A DNA stretch of 64,000 bases from Synechococcales cyanobacterium bin31.maxbin.ball.101 (GTDB lineage Bacteria > Cyanobacteriota > Cyanobacteriia > Leptolyngbyales > Leptolyngbyaceae). Numbering within the stretch: the first letter of the stretch is position 1; every line of letters starts with the position of its first letter. Shown in pieces: positions 1-8,719 of this stretch. The notes beneath the pieces were generated by a model that worked only from the letters and a program-made list of their open reading frames with translations, did no database searches and had not been told where the DNA came from. The stretch lies in contig JAAFJU010000005.1 of NCBI GenBank assembly GCA_013298165.1, forward strand, positions 1 through 64,000, written 5' to 3'. A program made the translations under genes and the position numbers.

Positions 1-118
1 AATGGGCAACCTTGATTCATCATTGAAATATCTATCGCCAAACTGTTTTTGCTGGAAGCGTTAGACCCATTTCAACGGTTCACTGTTGAGTCTTAGTGTG
101 TATTAAAGAGCGGTCGAA

Positions 119-874
119 ATGAGTCAGCGTGCAAATCGGCGAATTGTAATTGGGGATGTTCATGGTCATTACGATGGCCTCATGCTCCTCATGGAAACGA
201 TCGCTCCATCTCGTGGGGACGAAATTTATTTCCTAGGAGACCTGATCGATCGAGGTCCCAAGAGTGCCCAAGTGGTGGAGTTTGTCCGATCGCACCAATA
301 CCCTTGCGTCATGGGCAACCACGAGCAAATGCTCCTAGAAGCCTTCCCCAATGGTCAAGTCTTCGGTCCTGCGCTCCAGGCATGGTTGCACAGCGGCGGA
401 CGCGCCACCATGGCCAGCTATGAAACCGTAGAAGCGCTGTTAGAACATTTAGACTGGATCCAGACCTTGCCAACCTATTTGGATCTCGGCGATCTGTGGC
501 TGGTTCATGCCGGGGTCCATCCCAATTTGCCGATTCATCAGCAGACTTCTCAGCAGTTTTGTTGGATTCGGGACGAGTTTCACAGTAGTCCCAAGCCTTT
601 TTTCACCGATAAACTCATCATTACAGGCCACACGATTACCTTCACCTTTTCCGGTGTAATGCCAGGGGATGTGGTGGGTGGCAGTGGCTGGCTCGACATT
701 GATACTGGGGCCTATCATCCTCGCAGTGGCTGGCTAACAGCGCTCGACACGACCCATCAGCAACTCTATCAAGTCAACGTTCAGCAGCAGCAAGTCCGCA
801 TCGTTCCCTTGACTGAACTTCTCGTTCAGATTCAGCCGGAGAAAGGGACTCGGAAGCCCGTATTGCTCCTGTAA
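119..874 (+). CDS. PPP-family metallophosphatase
   Basis: Metal-dependent phosphatase of the PPP (PP1/PP2A/ApaH-like) superfamily, 251 residues. The three metal-binding signatures are present in order: GDVHG near residue 12, GDLIDRGP near 40 and GNHE near 66, followed by the LVHAG and TGHT histidine motifs in the second half. No signal peptide or membrane segment, so a cytosolic enzyme is expected. The substrate (phosphoprotein or dinucleoside polyphosphate) cannot be told from the sequence; bacterial members include PrpA/PrpB protein phosphatases and ApaH. It stands alone on the plus strand and faces the convergent DUF900 gene. Confidence 0.85.
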   Translation: MSQRANRRIVIGDVHGHYDGLMLLMETIAPSRGDEIYFLGDLIDRGPKSAQVVEFVRSHQYPCVMGNHEQMLLEAFPNGQVFGPALQAWLHSGGRATMASYETVEALLEHLDWIQTLPTYLDLGDLWLVHAGVHPNLPIHQQTSQQFCWIRDEFHSSPKPFFTDKLIITGHTITFTFSGVMPGDVVGGSGWLDIDTGAYHPRSGWLTALDTTHQQLYQVNVQQQQVRIVPLTELLVQIQPEKGTRKPVLLL

Positions 875-917
875 GGTGATGAAGCCCTACCGAATCGGGT
901 CCGATTGTCCCATCTGA

Positions 918-2699
918 TTAGTAGGCCGATCGATCGAAACTTTGCTGCAAAACATCCACCTGATAGCGCTCGGGTGACATTAAGACCTGCACCCCCTTCT
1001 GTTTGCAGAGATCGTCTAGGGCAAACAATCGCGCCAATTGTTGTTGTTGAATCAGATCTGCATCAGGTCTGTTTTGTTGTAGTTGGGTGAGGTGTTGAAC
1101 ATATCCAGAATCCAAGGTTGCCACAAATCCGGACCACCCTAAACAAGCCAATCCATAGATGGCCTGCTTGGTAAAATCAGCATCACTGGAAAAAATGTAG
1201 CCGCCATGGGGATCCCGTTTTCCTTGGGCGAAGTCTTTGCACAGGAGCGCATAGTCTTTCATTTCCAAACTCGTCTTATTCACGGCTCGGGTGAGAATGC
1301 CTTTGCTCTCTGGCTGTTTCGTTTTAGGGTTTTCCACATCTTCGCGGTAATTCGTACAGTCAAAATAGGTAAAGAGTTCTGCGATCGATCGCGTCCCGTC
1401 ATCCAGTCCAATCTCTAATTGACGGTCGAGGAGCGATCGGGATTGGCGAATGTAGAGATAGCTCAAAAATGCCCGAACATTCTCCTGAACCAACGTTCCA
1501 TTGGGCAACAGATTCACAATGCCAGAGGTCTCAATCTTGCGCGTCGCACTGGCCTCCCGCACGGTCACATTGCCCAACCGATAGCCGCCATCCCGCGTAC
1601 GAGCCGGAAAACTGAAATAGTTCGCCGTCGTCGAAGCCAGCCGCAGCGCCATATCCCCCTCATTACAAAATAAGTACGCCTCTTCAAAACGCCGCAGGGA
1701 CGATCGCAGCACATTGGCCCGTCCCGAAATGATGGTCTCTGACGAAATATCGGGAGCCACCAGCACCAAGCGCCCCAACCCAAAGACGTTTCCCACCTTC
1801 GATGTCGGTAAGGTGCTGCGCTGTAAGCCTCTGCCCAGCGCGCCTCGACCCAGGTTGCCAATGGAAGCCCGATCGAACACATCCGACAGCACCCGCACCG
1901 CATTCGTCACCACAAACGCGCCCATACTGTGGCCGATGAACGACAGCCGAATCCGATGGTTTTCCCAATAGGTTTCGCGGGCGCGGCGATCGGGGTTGAC
2001 GACGGCTTCCACCAAGGCATCATCCAACTGACGAATCAGTTCAACCAGATCCGACACCCCATACTGATTGGCCCGAAAGGTATCGCGAAAATAGTTCGAC
2101 ACCCGCAGCGCAAAAATCGTCACCAATGGCGCAAAAATCACTCCCGCCAAGGTAAAGAGTCCCGAAAAGATCGCCAGCACCGCCAGCCAACTCACGCCCT
2201 TCAGCAGCAGCAAAGCGTACCCGATAAAACTGCCGATGAAGCCTGCGATCGCCGCCACCATCGATACTTGATAGGTGGTATTCATGATCTTCGGAAGCGC
2301 TTGGCGGGCGGCGTTGCGTTTGGCCTTGACATCGCCGGATTCATCGCCGCTCATCTGCTCCGATGACCAGCGGTAGCCGATTAAGACTAAGCCCTTGGGG
2401 GATTGTGGGTAGCGTCTAGCGATTTCTTTGGCGGCTTCACGGTACCACCATTGAACATTTTCCCGACCTGTATTGTAGCCATGCACCAAGACCAAGACTT
2501 CCGCATCCCCGTGATGCTGCTTCAAATAGTCGGTCATTTCGGCCAGACAAGTTGCTGATTCTTCTTCTGATACCGCTCCGGGGAAGTCCTGGCCCGAGTC
2601 TTCGATGTTGATGGGGGCGGTGCTCATCACGAAATAGCAGGGGAACGGGACGATCGGATCTGCATTTATTTTTTGGATCGAAAGAAGTGGGTAACTCAT
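918..2699 (-). CDS. DUF900-type alpha/beta hydrolase with membrane segments
   Basis: Large alpha/beta hydrolase, about 593 residues. The N-terminal part has an LVLVHGYNT oxyanion-type strand-loop; a later GHSMG gives the nucleophile elbow, followed by a D in the APDIS region, as in DUF900 hydrolases. Between these two motifs is a hydrophobic stretch able to form two transmembrane helices, so the enzyme is probably membrane attached. The C-terminal third matches nothing I recognise. The ATG at 2699 is preferred over a TTG two codons upstream; a later ATG (2627) would remove the start of the conserved FVMSTAPI stretch. Substrate unknown. Confidence 0.75.
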   Translation of the reverse strand: MSYPLLSIQKINADPIVPFPCYFVMSTAPINIEDSGQDFPGAVSEEESATCLAEMTDYLKQHHGDAEVLVLVHGYNTGRENVQWWYREAAKEIARRYPQSPKGLVLIGYRWSSEQMSGDESGDVKAKRNAARQALPKIMNTTYQVSMVAAIAGFIGSFIGYALLLLKGVSWLAVLAIFSGLFTLAGVIFAPLVTIFALRVSNYFRDTFRANQYGVSDLVELIRQLDDALVEAVVNPDRRARETYWENHRIRLSFIGHSMGAFVVTNAVRVLSDVFDRASIGNLGRGALGRGLQRSTLPTSKVGNVFGLGRLVLVAPDISSETIISGRANVLRSSLRRFEEAYLFCNEGDMALRLASTTANYFSFPARTRDGGYRLGNVTVREASATRKIETSGIVNLLPNGTLVQENVRAFLSYLYIRQSRSLLDRQLEIGLDDGTRSIAELFTYFDCTNYREDVENPKTKQPESKGILTRAVNKTSLEMKDYALLCKDFAQGKRDPHGGYIFSSDADFTKQAIYGLACLGWSGFVATLDSGYVQHLTQLQQNRPDADLIQQQQLARLFALDDLCKQKGVQVLMSPERYQVDVLQQSFDRSAY

Positions 2700-2956
2700 G
2701 GGCAAGATTCGGTGGGCAAGATTTAAGAGGGGGCATCGTCCAGTAAATTCACGCAGGATTGACCTGAACGGTTAAGGTTGGGAAATGACGACTGGGGAAT
2801 TTAGACAAATAATCCTTACTTTATAGACTAAATTTAGAGACTGGTAGACAATACAAAGCGTTTTACCTTGATGGCTTAGAAATTCGATCGCCTAGCAATC
2901 AAAAATTTCAAGATTAGCCCTTTTCAATATCAACAATAGAGTGAGCATCGCACGTT

Positions 2957-3583
2957 ATGGAGTGGCATATCTCAGACGCCCAAAGTCTATCGATCATCGA
3001 TCGGGAGGTGGGGAAACACAGCTTAACCCCGGCGGAGTATGAACTGGTGCGTCGGGTTATCTATGCCACCGCCGATTTTGATTACAAAACGTTAATTCGC
3101 ATGTCCGATACGGCGCTTCAGTCTGGCGCAGCGGCTCTTGCGGCCCGGACCACCATTATTGTAGATGTACCCATGGTCCAGGTGGGTATCTCCCGACAGA
3201 TTCAGGCGACCTTTGCCAACCCGATCTACTGCGGTATGGAGACCCTCACTCGCCCCCAAAAAGAAAAAACAGCCACGGCCTGGGGGATTGAAACCTTAGC
3301 GAAGCGATATCCCGAGGGGATTTTTGTGATTGGGGAGTCGCAGACGGCGCTGGTGACGCTGGCGGAGTTGATTGAGGCGGAGGAGATCCGGCCTGCGTTG
3401 GTGATTGGGACTCCGGCGGGCTTTGTGGGTGTGGATGTGGCAAAACAGCGGTTGCAGGATTCTCTGGTGCCTCACATTCGGACGGATGGGCGGAAGGGGA
3501 GTGCGGTCGTTGCTGCCGCCTTGGTGAATGGACTGGTGGATCTGGCTTGGCAGGCGTATGGGAAGGAAGAGGTGGGGCGTTGA
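2957..3583 (+). CDS. cobH: Precorrin-8X methylmutase (CobH/CbiC)
   Basis: Cobalamin (corrin ring) biosynthesis enzyme that moves a methyl group from C-11 to C-12 of precorrin-8X to give hydrogenobyrinate. The 208-residue length is normal for CobH/CbiC and the protein shows the family stretches RVIYATADFDY near residue 33, TIIVDVPMVQVGI near 66, and the C-terminal GTPAGFVGV and GRKGSAVVAAALVN segments. No other cob gene is adjacent, which fits the scattered cobalamin genes of cyanobacteria. No B12 riboswitch is recognisable in the 257 bp upstream. Confidence 0.9.
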   Translation: MEWHISDAQSLSIIDREVGKHSLTPAEYELVRRVIYATADFDYKTLIRMSDTALQSGAAALAARTTIIVDVPMVQVGISRQIQATFANPIYCGMETLTRPQKEKTATAWGIETLAKRYPEGIFVIGESQTALVTLAELIEAEEIRPALVIGTPAGFVGVDVAKQRLQDSLVPHIRTDGRKGSAVVAAALVNGLVDLAWQAYGKEEVGR

Positions 3584-3659
3584 ACCGAAACCTGGATTTT
3601 TGTCTAGATTTTACGATCGCTCAGTAATTTCACTAGATTTACAGAAATAAATGTGACCG

Positions 3660-3860
3660 ATCGCTCACAAACATGAGTACATCTGGCGAGGGTGTTACGG
3701 TCTATTATCCAGAGAATAGGAGATGAATCTGAGGAACGCAGTTGAAGTTTTAGACGAGGCTAGGGGGCAACTATAGCACCGTCTAATGAAAAGCTTTGAT
3801 GGTTCAGCGTCCTTACAGGTACATTGTCTGACCCTGGGGGCTTTTGTGGGTCAGACTATT
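3660..3860 (+). ncRNA. Possible small RNA in the cobH-ycf51 spacer
   Basis: The 457-bp spacer between cobH and ycf51 has no convincing ORF. It contains a hairpin with perfect 9-bp arms, GTCTGACCC at 3826-3834 and GGGTCAGAC at 3848-3856, followed by a pyrimidine-rich tract, which would suit the 3' end of a short transcript. The sequence ahead of it resembles no RNA family I can name. The start at about 3660 is a guess. Confidence 0.25.
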
Positions 3861-3920
3861 TCTTCTTCAAATCACCTTAAATGAGTCAGTTGACCACCTG
3901 TCTGTTCGGTAAGTTCTGTT

Positions 3921-3966
3921 AACAACGGCGTCGCTTTTCTACAAAGGCGATGCCGTTGTTTTTTGG
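3921..3966 (+). terminator. Rho-independent terminator
   Basis: 14-bp stem (3921-3934 with 3947-3960, one G-U pair) closed by a 12-base loop and followed by a run of T. It ends any transcript from cobH or the candidate small RNA before ycf51 starts at 4041. Confidence 0.75.
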
Positions 3967-4040
3967 CGGTAGGTTGGGGGACGGTGGCGCGGTAAGATGG
4001 TCAGGTAAGACCGTTATTTAAAAGTTGGCAGTTTTTAATC

Positions 4041-4562
4041 ATGTTTTCGACGGAACAGTTGGTTTTGATCGCGCAGTATTTGGCGATCGCGACGGTTATT
4101 TTTGGCGCAGTCACGACGATCGCCTTCATCGCGAAGTGGGGATTTCGATTCCGGATGGTGGGTGTCACCAGTTTCACAGGCGTTCTCGCAGGTGGCGTTC
4201 TGGGCTTGAGCTTGGCGCTGTACCAACGGCCTATGATTCCGGATTCGCAGCCTTTTGTGCGGGTGTACGATCGATCGGCGGGTCAACTGGTGATCAGCGT
4301 GAATCCCAAGATGACGCCTGCCCAACTCGAAGCGACGCTGAAGCAAGCGGCGATCGATTTGTCGTCGCCGGGACGATCGTCGGCAGATGGCACGATCACG
4401 GTGCGGGCGCGGGTGCTGCTCCACACGGAACCGGGTGTGACGCAGCCGCTATATGTGGGCGCGGCGATGCGATCGTTGGACAGTAAGCGCGATGACGTGA
4501 ACGACATTCAAGTGCAAGTCGATGCTGATACCTTAGCTAAAGTGGCTGCGCAGATCACGTGA
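4041..4562 (+). CDS. Ycf51 family protein (DUF2518)
   Basis: 173-residue protein of a family found in cyanobacteria and some plastids, function unknown. The N-terminus carries two hydrophobic helices (about residues 8-30 and 38-60) separated by the characteristic KWGFRFRMVGVTSFTGVL stretch; the C-terminal half is soluble and contains the family-like SPGRSS and LEATLKQAAIDL segments. Probably anchored in the thylakoid or plasma membrane with a cytosolic or lumenal domain. Transcribed alone after a strong terminator. Confidence 0.8.
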   Translation: MFSTEQLVLIAQYLAIATVIFGAVTTIAFIAKWGFRFRMVGVTSFTGVLAGGVLGLSLALYQRPMIPDSQPFVRVYDRSAGQLVISVNPKMTPAQLEATLKQAAIDLSSPGRSSADGTITVRARVLLHTEPGVTQPLYVGAAMRSLDSKRDDVNDIQVQVDADTLAKVAAQIT

Positions 4563-4575
4563 TACCCAATCAATG

Positions 4576-4688
4576 AGGCCCCCTAACCCCCAATTCTGGG
4601 GGGACATGAAATTTTCAGACATTCTCCGGCTCCCCCAGAATATAGCCCTTACGGGCATCTAAGAAAGGGGGCTGGGGGGCGGTTCGCC
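4576..4688. repeat. C-rich dispersed intergenic repeat, copy 1
   Basis: Two inverted half-elements built around CCCCCAATTCTGGGGG and CCCCCAGAATATAGCCC, ending in GGGGGGCGGTT. Related copies lie at 8645-8690, 9566-9612, 12583-12676, 16150-16180, 22411-22437, 26112-26193, 37363-37470 and 39348-39403, all between genes or at gene ends. Each half can fold into a hairpin. Confidence 0.8.
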
Positions 4689-4723
4689 AGAGAGTTTGAT
4701 TACAAATCGATCGATTACTGACC

Positions 4724-5845
4724 ATGAAAACTCAACCCATCAACCAAACTCCAACCCAACGCAAAAGCCCGATCGTCTCTGCTATTGCCCCTGCAAGAGT
4801 CGTCCGAGGGTTTGGCATCCTGGCTGAGATGGGAGAGACGATTGCGCAGTTTGGGGTGCGGCCTTTGGTGGTGGGCGGGGAGGCGAGTTTGGTCAGTTTG
4901 AACGATCGGCTCAAGCCAGTCTTTAAAGCACAGTCGTTAGAGGCTAAATCCATTAGCTATCGCCCCGACTGTAGTGAGTCCACGATCGAAGCACTGCAAA
5001 CTGCTTTTGATCAGCATCAAGCGGATTTTGTCATTGCCACGGGTGGCGGAAAATCTTTGGATGCGGCGAAGTTAATTGCGTTTAAACGGGGTTGTCCGAT
5101 CGTCACGATTCCTAGTTGTGGTGCGACCTGTGCCGCTTGGACGGCGCTTTCCAATATTTATACCGATGAAGGTGCATTTCGCTATGACGTGGGCTTGTTT
5201 CGTTGTCCGGATCTCTTGATTTTGGATTATGAATTAGTGATGACAGCCTCTCCACGAACTTTGATCGCAGGTATTGGAGATGCGATCGCAAAGTGGTATG
5301 AAGCCCGTGTCAGCAGCGGCACCTCAACCCAGACGTTTGTCATTGCTGCTGTCAATCAAGCGAAGGTGTTGCATGATTTGCTATTGGAACAATCGATCGA
5401 AGCATTAGCCAATCCAGGGAGCGATCGGTGGTGTGAGGTGGTGGATGCGACGGTGTTGCTGGCAGGGGTGAGTGGTGGAATCGGCGGCGCGCAATGTCGG
5501 ACGGTGGCGGCCCATGCGGTTCATAATGGGTTGACGCAATTGCCGGAAAGTCATGGCATTTTACATGGTGAAAAGGTTGCGTTCGGGATTTTGGTGCAGT
5601 TGCGATTGGAAGAAATGATTAGTGGAAAAGCAACGGACGATCGGTTTAATCTTTTGACGTTTTATACTGCGATCGGATTGCCGATGACGTTGGCAGATTT
5701 GGGATTGGGGCAGGTGAGTGATGACGCATTATTAGAGGCTGCTGCGTTTGCTTGTAAACCCGGATCGGATATTCATCATTTGCCCTTTTCGGTGAACCCA
5801 CAGCAGGTTTTTGAAGCGATGAAATCTACGATTGTCAGAAATTGA
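4724..5845 (+). CDS. Iron-type alcohol dehydrogenase / glycerol dehydrogenase family protein
   Basis: 373-residue NAD(P)-dependent dehydrogenase of the GldA-like branch of the iron-containing alcohol dehydrogenase superfamily. The nucleotide-binding motif GGGKSLDAAK is near residue 107 and the conserved PTIPSCGATCAAWT-like segment follows; GDAIAKWYEA near 185 and the two His residues in the HAVHNGL and SHGILHGEKVAFG stretches are the expected metal ligands. Substrate is not determinable. It ends 12 bp before the convergent cmpR and has no obvious tie to carbon uptake. Confidence 0.8.
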   Translation: MKTQPINQTPTQRKSPIVSAIAPARVVRGFGILAEMGETIAQFGVRPLVVGGEASLVSLNDRLKPVFKAQSLEAKSISYRPDCSESTIEALQTAFDQHQADFVIATGGGKSLDAAKLIAFKRGCPIVTIPSCGATCAAWTALSNIYTDEGAFRYDVGLFRCPDLLILDYELVMTASPRTLIAGIGDAIAKWYEARVSSGTSTQTFVIAAVNQAKVLHDLLLEQSIEALANPGSDRWCEVVDATVLLAGVSGGIGGAQCRTVAAHAVHNGLTQLPESHGILHGEKVAFGILVQLRLEEMISGKATDDRFNLLTFYTAIGLPMTLADLGLGQVSDDALLEAAAFACKPGSDIHHLPFSVNPQQVFEAMKSTIVRN

Positions 5846-5857
5846 GAAGCTGAGGAC

Positions 5858-6772
5858 TTAGATCGGTTTCTCTACGATCTGTCTGCCTTCGGTCAAGAGG
5901 AAGTTGAGAAAAATTTGGGCGGCGATCGACATTTGTTTGCCCTTGGGATAGACCGCATACCATAAACGTTGCAGCGGAAATCCTTCGACATTGAGACAGG
6001 TTAAGGGATTCCCCGCAACAGCTAGAGAAAGCGTATGGAGCGATAGAACGGAAATTCCTAATCCGCCAATGATGCCTTGTTTAATGGCTTCATTGCTGTT
6101 CATCTCCATGACAACATTTAAATCCAGACGATTTTCATTGAAGAATTGCTCAACGATCGATCGCGTCCCCGATCCCACTTCCCGCAAAATGAAAGACTCT
6201 TCCGCCATACGTTTTAGCGAAATGGGTTTGGTTTCTTGGGCTAGGGGATGATGACTGGCGGCGACGACCACTAAAGGATTCGGGAGGACGGGCCTGAGTT
6301 CAACGTCCAGATCTTTGGGAGGACGACCTGTGAAGTATAGATCGTCTTCGTTCCGAGCTAGACGTTCGAGGACCTGCGCCTGATTGGTGATGTTGATTTG
6401 GACATCGATCGCAGGATGCCGCTGATGAAAGGTGCCGAGCAAACGGGGGACAAAATATTTGGCCGTGGTCGTGGTGGCGAGGCTGAGACGACCTTTTTCT
6501 AACCCTTTGAGATCATTGAGGGTGCTTTCGAGCTTTTGCAATCGATCGGTAATGGCATGGGACGCTGTGAGGACATCTCGCCCCACTTCCGTCAAGTACA
6601 ACCGTTTACCCAATTGCTCGATCAAGGGCATCCCGATCAATTGAGTCAATTGCTTCATTTGCTGAGAGACCGTCGGTTGCGTCAGATGTAACTCTTCAGC
6701 CGCACGGGTAAAACTGCGGTGACGAGCGATCGCCTCCAAAATTTGGAGTTGGTGGAAGGTGGCCTGTTTCAC
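5858..6772 (-). CDS. cmpR: LysR-type regulator CmpR
   Basis: LysR-family transcription factor, 304 residues: N-terminal winged helix (RSFTRAAEELHLTQPTVSQQ, about residues 19-38) and a C-terminal effector-binding domain from about residue 90. It belongs to the RbcR/CmpR/NdhR group; the divergent position directly upstream of cmpABCD identifies it as CmpR, the activator of the bicarbonate transporter under low CO2. In studied CmpR proteins the co-inducers are photorespiratory metabolites such as 2-phosphoglycolate. A TTA-N7-TAA operator-like site lies 41 bp upstream of its start. Confidence 0.85.
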   Translation of the reverse strand: MKQATFHQLQILEAIARHRSFTRAAEELHLTQPTVSQQMKQLTQLIGMPLIEQLGKRLYLTEVGRDVLTASHAITDRLQKLESTLNDLKGLEKGRLSLATTTTAKYFVPRLLGTFHQRHPAIDVQINITNQAQVLERLARNEDDLYFTGRPPKDLDVELRPVLPNPLVVVAASHHPLAQETKPISLKRMAEESFILREVGSGTRSIVEQFFNENRLDLNVVMEMNSNEAIKQGIIGGLGISVLSLHTLSLAVAGNPLTCLNVEGFPLQRLWYAVYPKGKQMSIAAQIFLNFLLTEGRQIVEKPI

Positions 6773-6812
6773 GGTGGGGTACTCGTATAGGTTAATCCTA
6801 TTCTTGCACAGG

Positions 6813-6825
6813 TTATAAGTTATAA
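6813..6825. promoter_or_regulatory. CmpR operator-like palindrome
   Basis: TTATAAGTTATAA matches the TTA-N7/8-TAA site described for CmpR. It lies close to the cmpR start, where it could serve autoregulation as well as activation of the divergent cmp operon. Confidence 0.55.
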
Positions 6826-6873
6826 CTTCTATGGATTTAGTGGATTAAATTATAGGTGGCATCAGTTAAAACT

Positions 6874-6886
6874 CTATGATTCATAG
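6874..6886. promoter_or_regulatory. Perfect short palindrome in the cmpR-cmpA spacer
   Basis: CTATGATTCATAG has 6-bp arms around one base and lies 49 bp from the CmpR-like site. It is a candidate second protein-binding site; the factor is unknown. Confidence 0.35.
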
Positions 6887-7059
6887 GAGTTGAATTGACG
6901 CCAATTTATGATTTTTGGTCGAATTTGTCGCAATAGGAGCGGGTTTAAGGAAAGTCTGGTTGCTTGAATCGAGACTTGAGAGCAGTCGATCGATCGCATC
7001 ATAGATTTCACTATGGGATCAGTAGAGAAAGATTTTGATTATGATTAATTTGTTTATTA

Positions 7060-7089
7060 TTGATTTTATCTATCTGCATGGGGTATAAA
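7060..7089 (+). promoter_or_regulatory. cmpA: Candidate cmpA promoter
   Basis: TTGATT at 7060-7065 and TATAAA at 7084-7089 are 18 bp apart, giving a transcript start near 7096 and a leader of about 195 nt. The rest of the 519-bp divergent spacer holds the two palindromes above and no ORF. Confidence 0.4.
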
Positions 7090-7116
7090 TATTTGCAAGC
7101 CAATCAAGCCAGTCAC

Positions 7117-7133
7117 TTAAGCAAGTTGCTTAA
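7117..7133. promoter_or_regulatory. 17-bp inverted repeat in the cmpA leader
   Basis: TTAAGCAAGTTGCTTAA has perfect 8-bp arms around one base and is flanked on both sides by CAGTCACTT (7110-7118 and about 7136-7144). It lies about 20 bp past the predicted transcript start, so it could be an operator or an RNA hairpin. Confidence 0.4.
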
Positions 7134-7291
7134 ACCAGTCACTTCAGTTTGATAGCTCAGCCCGATCGAGTCCTTTGCTAAACGAGCCTGTTCCAAATGC
7201 GACGTGATGCTCAGACGTTTCATGTGCAGACGTTATTGCTCCAGCGTTGCGAATGATCTAAATCAATCTTCTGTTACCTAAGGAAAAGCCC

Positions 7292-8644
7292 ATGTCCCAA
7301 TCCTTTACACCCTTATCACGACGCAAGTTTCTTTTAGTGGCGAGTGCAACGGCCACGACTTCTATTCTTCTGAAAGGCTGTGCTGGAGAGCCGCCATCGG
7401 ATAAACCTGCGGGGAGTTCTTCTGCGCCTACGGTGGCCGCTGGGTCTGGTGTGAAAGCGGGAGAAGAGCCGGAAGTGAAGACGGCTAAACTTGGCTATAT
7501 TCCGATCGTGGAGGCCGCTCCGCTAATTGTTGCGTCGGTGAAGGGTTTCTTTGCCAAGTATGGAATGCTGGATGTCAAAATTGATAAACAGGCCAATTGG
7601 GGTGCCGCTCGTGATAATGCCAAGATTGGGTCGGCGGGGGGTGGCATTGATGGAGGGCAATGGCAAATGCCGATGCCTTACCTAATGACAGCAGGTATCA
7701 TTACCGATGGCGCTAAAGTGCCGATGTATGTGCTTTGTCAACTGAATACTCAGGGGAATGGCATTGCGATCGCCAATAAGCACAAAGGTAAAAACTTAGG
7801 GTTGAAAGTTGATCCAAAGTTCTTTGCGGATATGAAAGCAGGCGGAACGAAGTTCAAAGCGGCCTATACGTTTCCCAAAGCAAACCAAGAATTGTGGATT
7901 CGCTATTGGTTAGGGGCGAGTGGGGTTGATCCGGATTCCGAAGTAGAACTGTTGACGGTGCCTGCGTCTCAGACGGTGGCGGATATGAAGCGGGGTGCAA
8001 TGGATGCTTTCAGCACGGGCGATCCTTGGCCGAATCGCATTGTGGCGGATGATATTGGATTTGTTTCGGCATTGACATCGGAAATGTGGGCGGCGCATCC
8101 GGAGGAATACTTTGCGGTACGTCAAGATTGGGCGGATAAGCATCCTAAGGCAACCAAGGCATTGTTAAAAGCCATCATGGAAGCACAACAGTGGTGTGAT
8201 AATTTCGACAATCGGAAGGAACTCGCGGGCATTTTGGCTCAACGGGAATACTTCGGGGTGCCGGAAGCTGTGTTGGAAGCGCCGTTGATGGGCAAATACA
8301 ATCTGGGTGAACGATCGATCGATGATAAGCAGCAAGCGGTGCTGTATTGGAAGGATAAGAAGGGCAGTGTGTCCTATCCGTACCAAAGTCATGATCTATG
8401 GTTTTTAACGGAAAGTCATCGTTGGAAATTCCTCGATAAGGTGCAGTACGACGAGGCGAAGGCATTAATTTCTAAGGTGAATCGCGAGGATCTTTGGAAG
8501 CAATGCGCTCAAGAAATTGGAGTGGCGGCGGGTGACATTCCCACGACTAAATCGCGAGGGATTGAGGAGTTTTTCGATGGGATTAAGTTTGACCCAGCCA
8601 ATCCAGAGGCTTATTTGAGCAGTCTCAAGATTAAACGGGTTTAG
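7292..8644 (+). CDS. cmpA: CmpA, bicarbonate-binding lipoprotein of the BCT1 transporter
   Basis: Periplasmic substrate-binding protein of the high-affinity bicarbonate ABC transporter BCT1, 450 residues. A twin-Arg/hydrophobic signal ([20 protein letters not shown]) ends at a lipobox LLKGC, Cys near residue 30. CmpA rather than the homologous nitrate protein NrtA is indicated by [25 protein letters not shown] and HPEE where NrtA has HPEK (in CmpA structures this Glu takes part in calcium-assisted bicarbonate binding). AAGGAA precedes the start. First gene of cmpABCD, expected to be induced by CO2 limitation through CmpR. Confidence 0.92.
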   Translation: MSQSFTPLSRRKFLLVASATATTSILLKGCAGEPPSDKPAGSSSAPTVAAGSGVKAGEEPEVKTAKLGYIPIVEAAPLIVASVKGFFAKYGMLDVKIDKQANWGAARDNAKIGSAGGGIDGGQWQMPMPYLMTAGIITDGAKVPMYVLCQLNTQGNGIAIANKHKGKNLGLKVDPKFFADMKAGGTKFKAAYTFPKANQELWIRYWLGASGVDPDSEVELLTVPASQTVADMKRGAMDAFSTGDPWPNRIVADDIGFVSALTSEMWAAHPEEYFAVRQDWADKHPKATKALLKAIMEAQQWCDNFDNRKELAGILAQREYFGVPEAVLEAPLMGKYNLGERSIDDKQQAVLYWKDKKGSVSYPYQSHDLWFLTESHRWKFLDKVQYDEAKALISKVNREDLWKQCAQEIGVAAGDIPTTKSRGIEEFFDGIKFDPANPEAYLSSLKIKRV

Positions 8645-8690
8645 ACAAACCGTCCCCCAGCTACCAATTCTGGGGGAGCTAGAACAACTA
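8645..8690. repeat. C-rich dispersed repeat, copy 2, inside the cmp operon
   Basis: Half-element CCAATTCTGGGGGAGCTAGA in the cmpA-cmpB spacer. As a hairpin it could stabilise the cmpA mRNA or lower read-through into cmpB. Confidence 0.65.
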
Positions 8691-8719
8691 TTTAGGCATT
8701 ATTTAGGAGTACTAACATC

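Noticed and set aside
2706-2956. Cobalamin riboswitch upstream of cobH
   Set aside because: No B12-box-like sequence or suitable fold was seen in the spacer.
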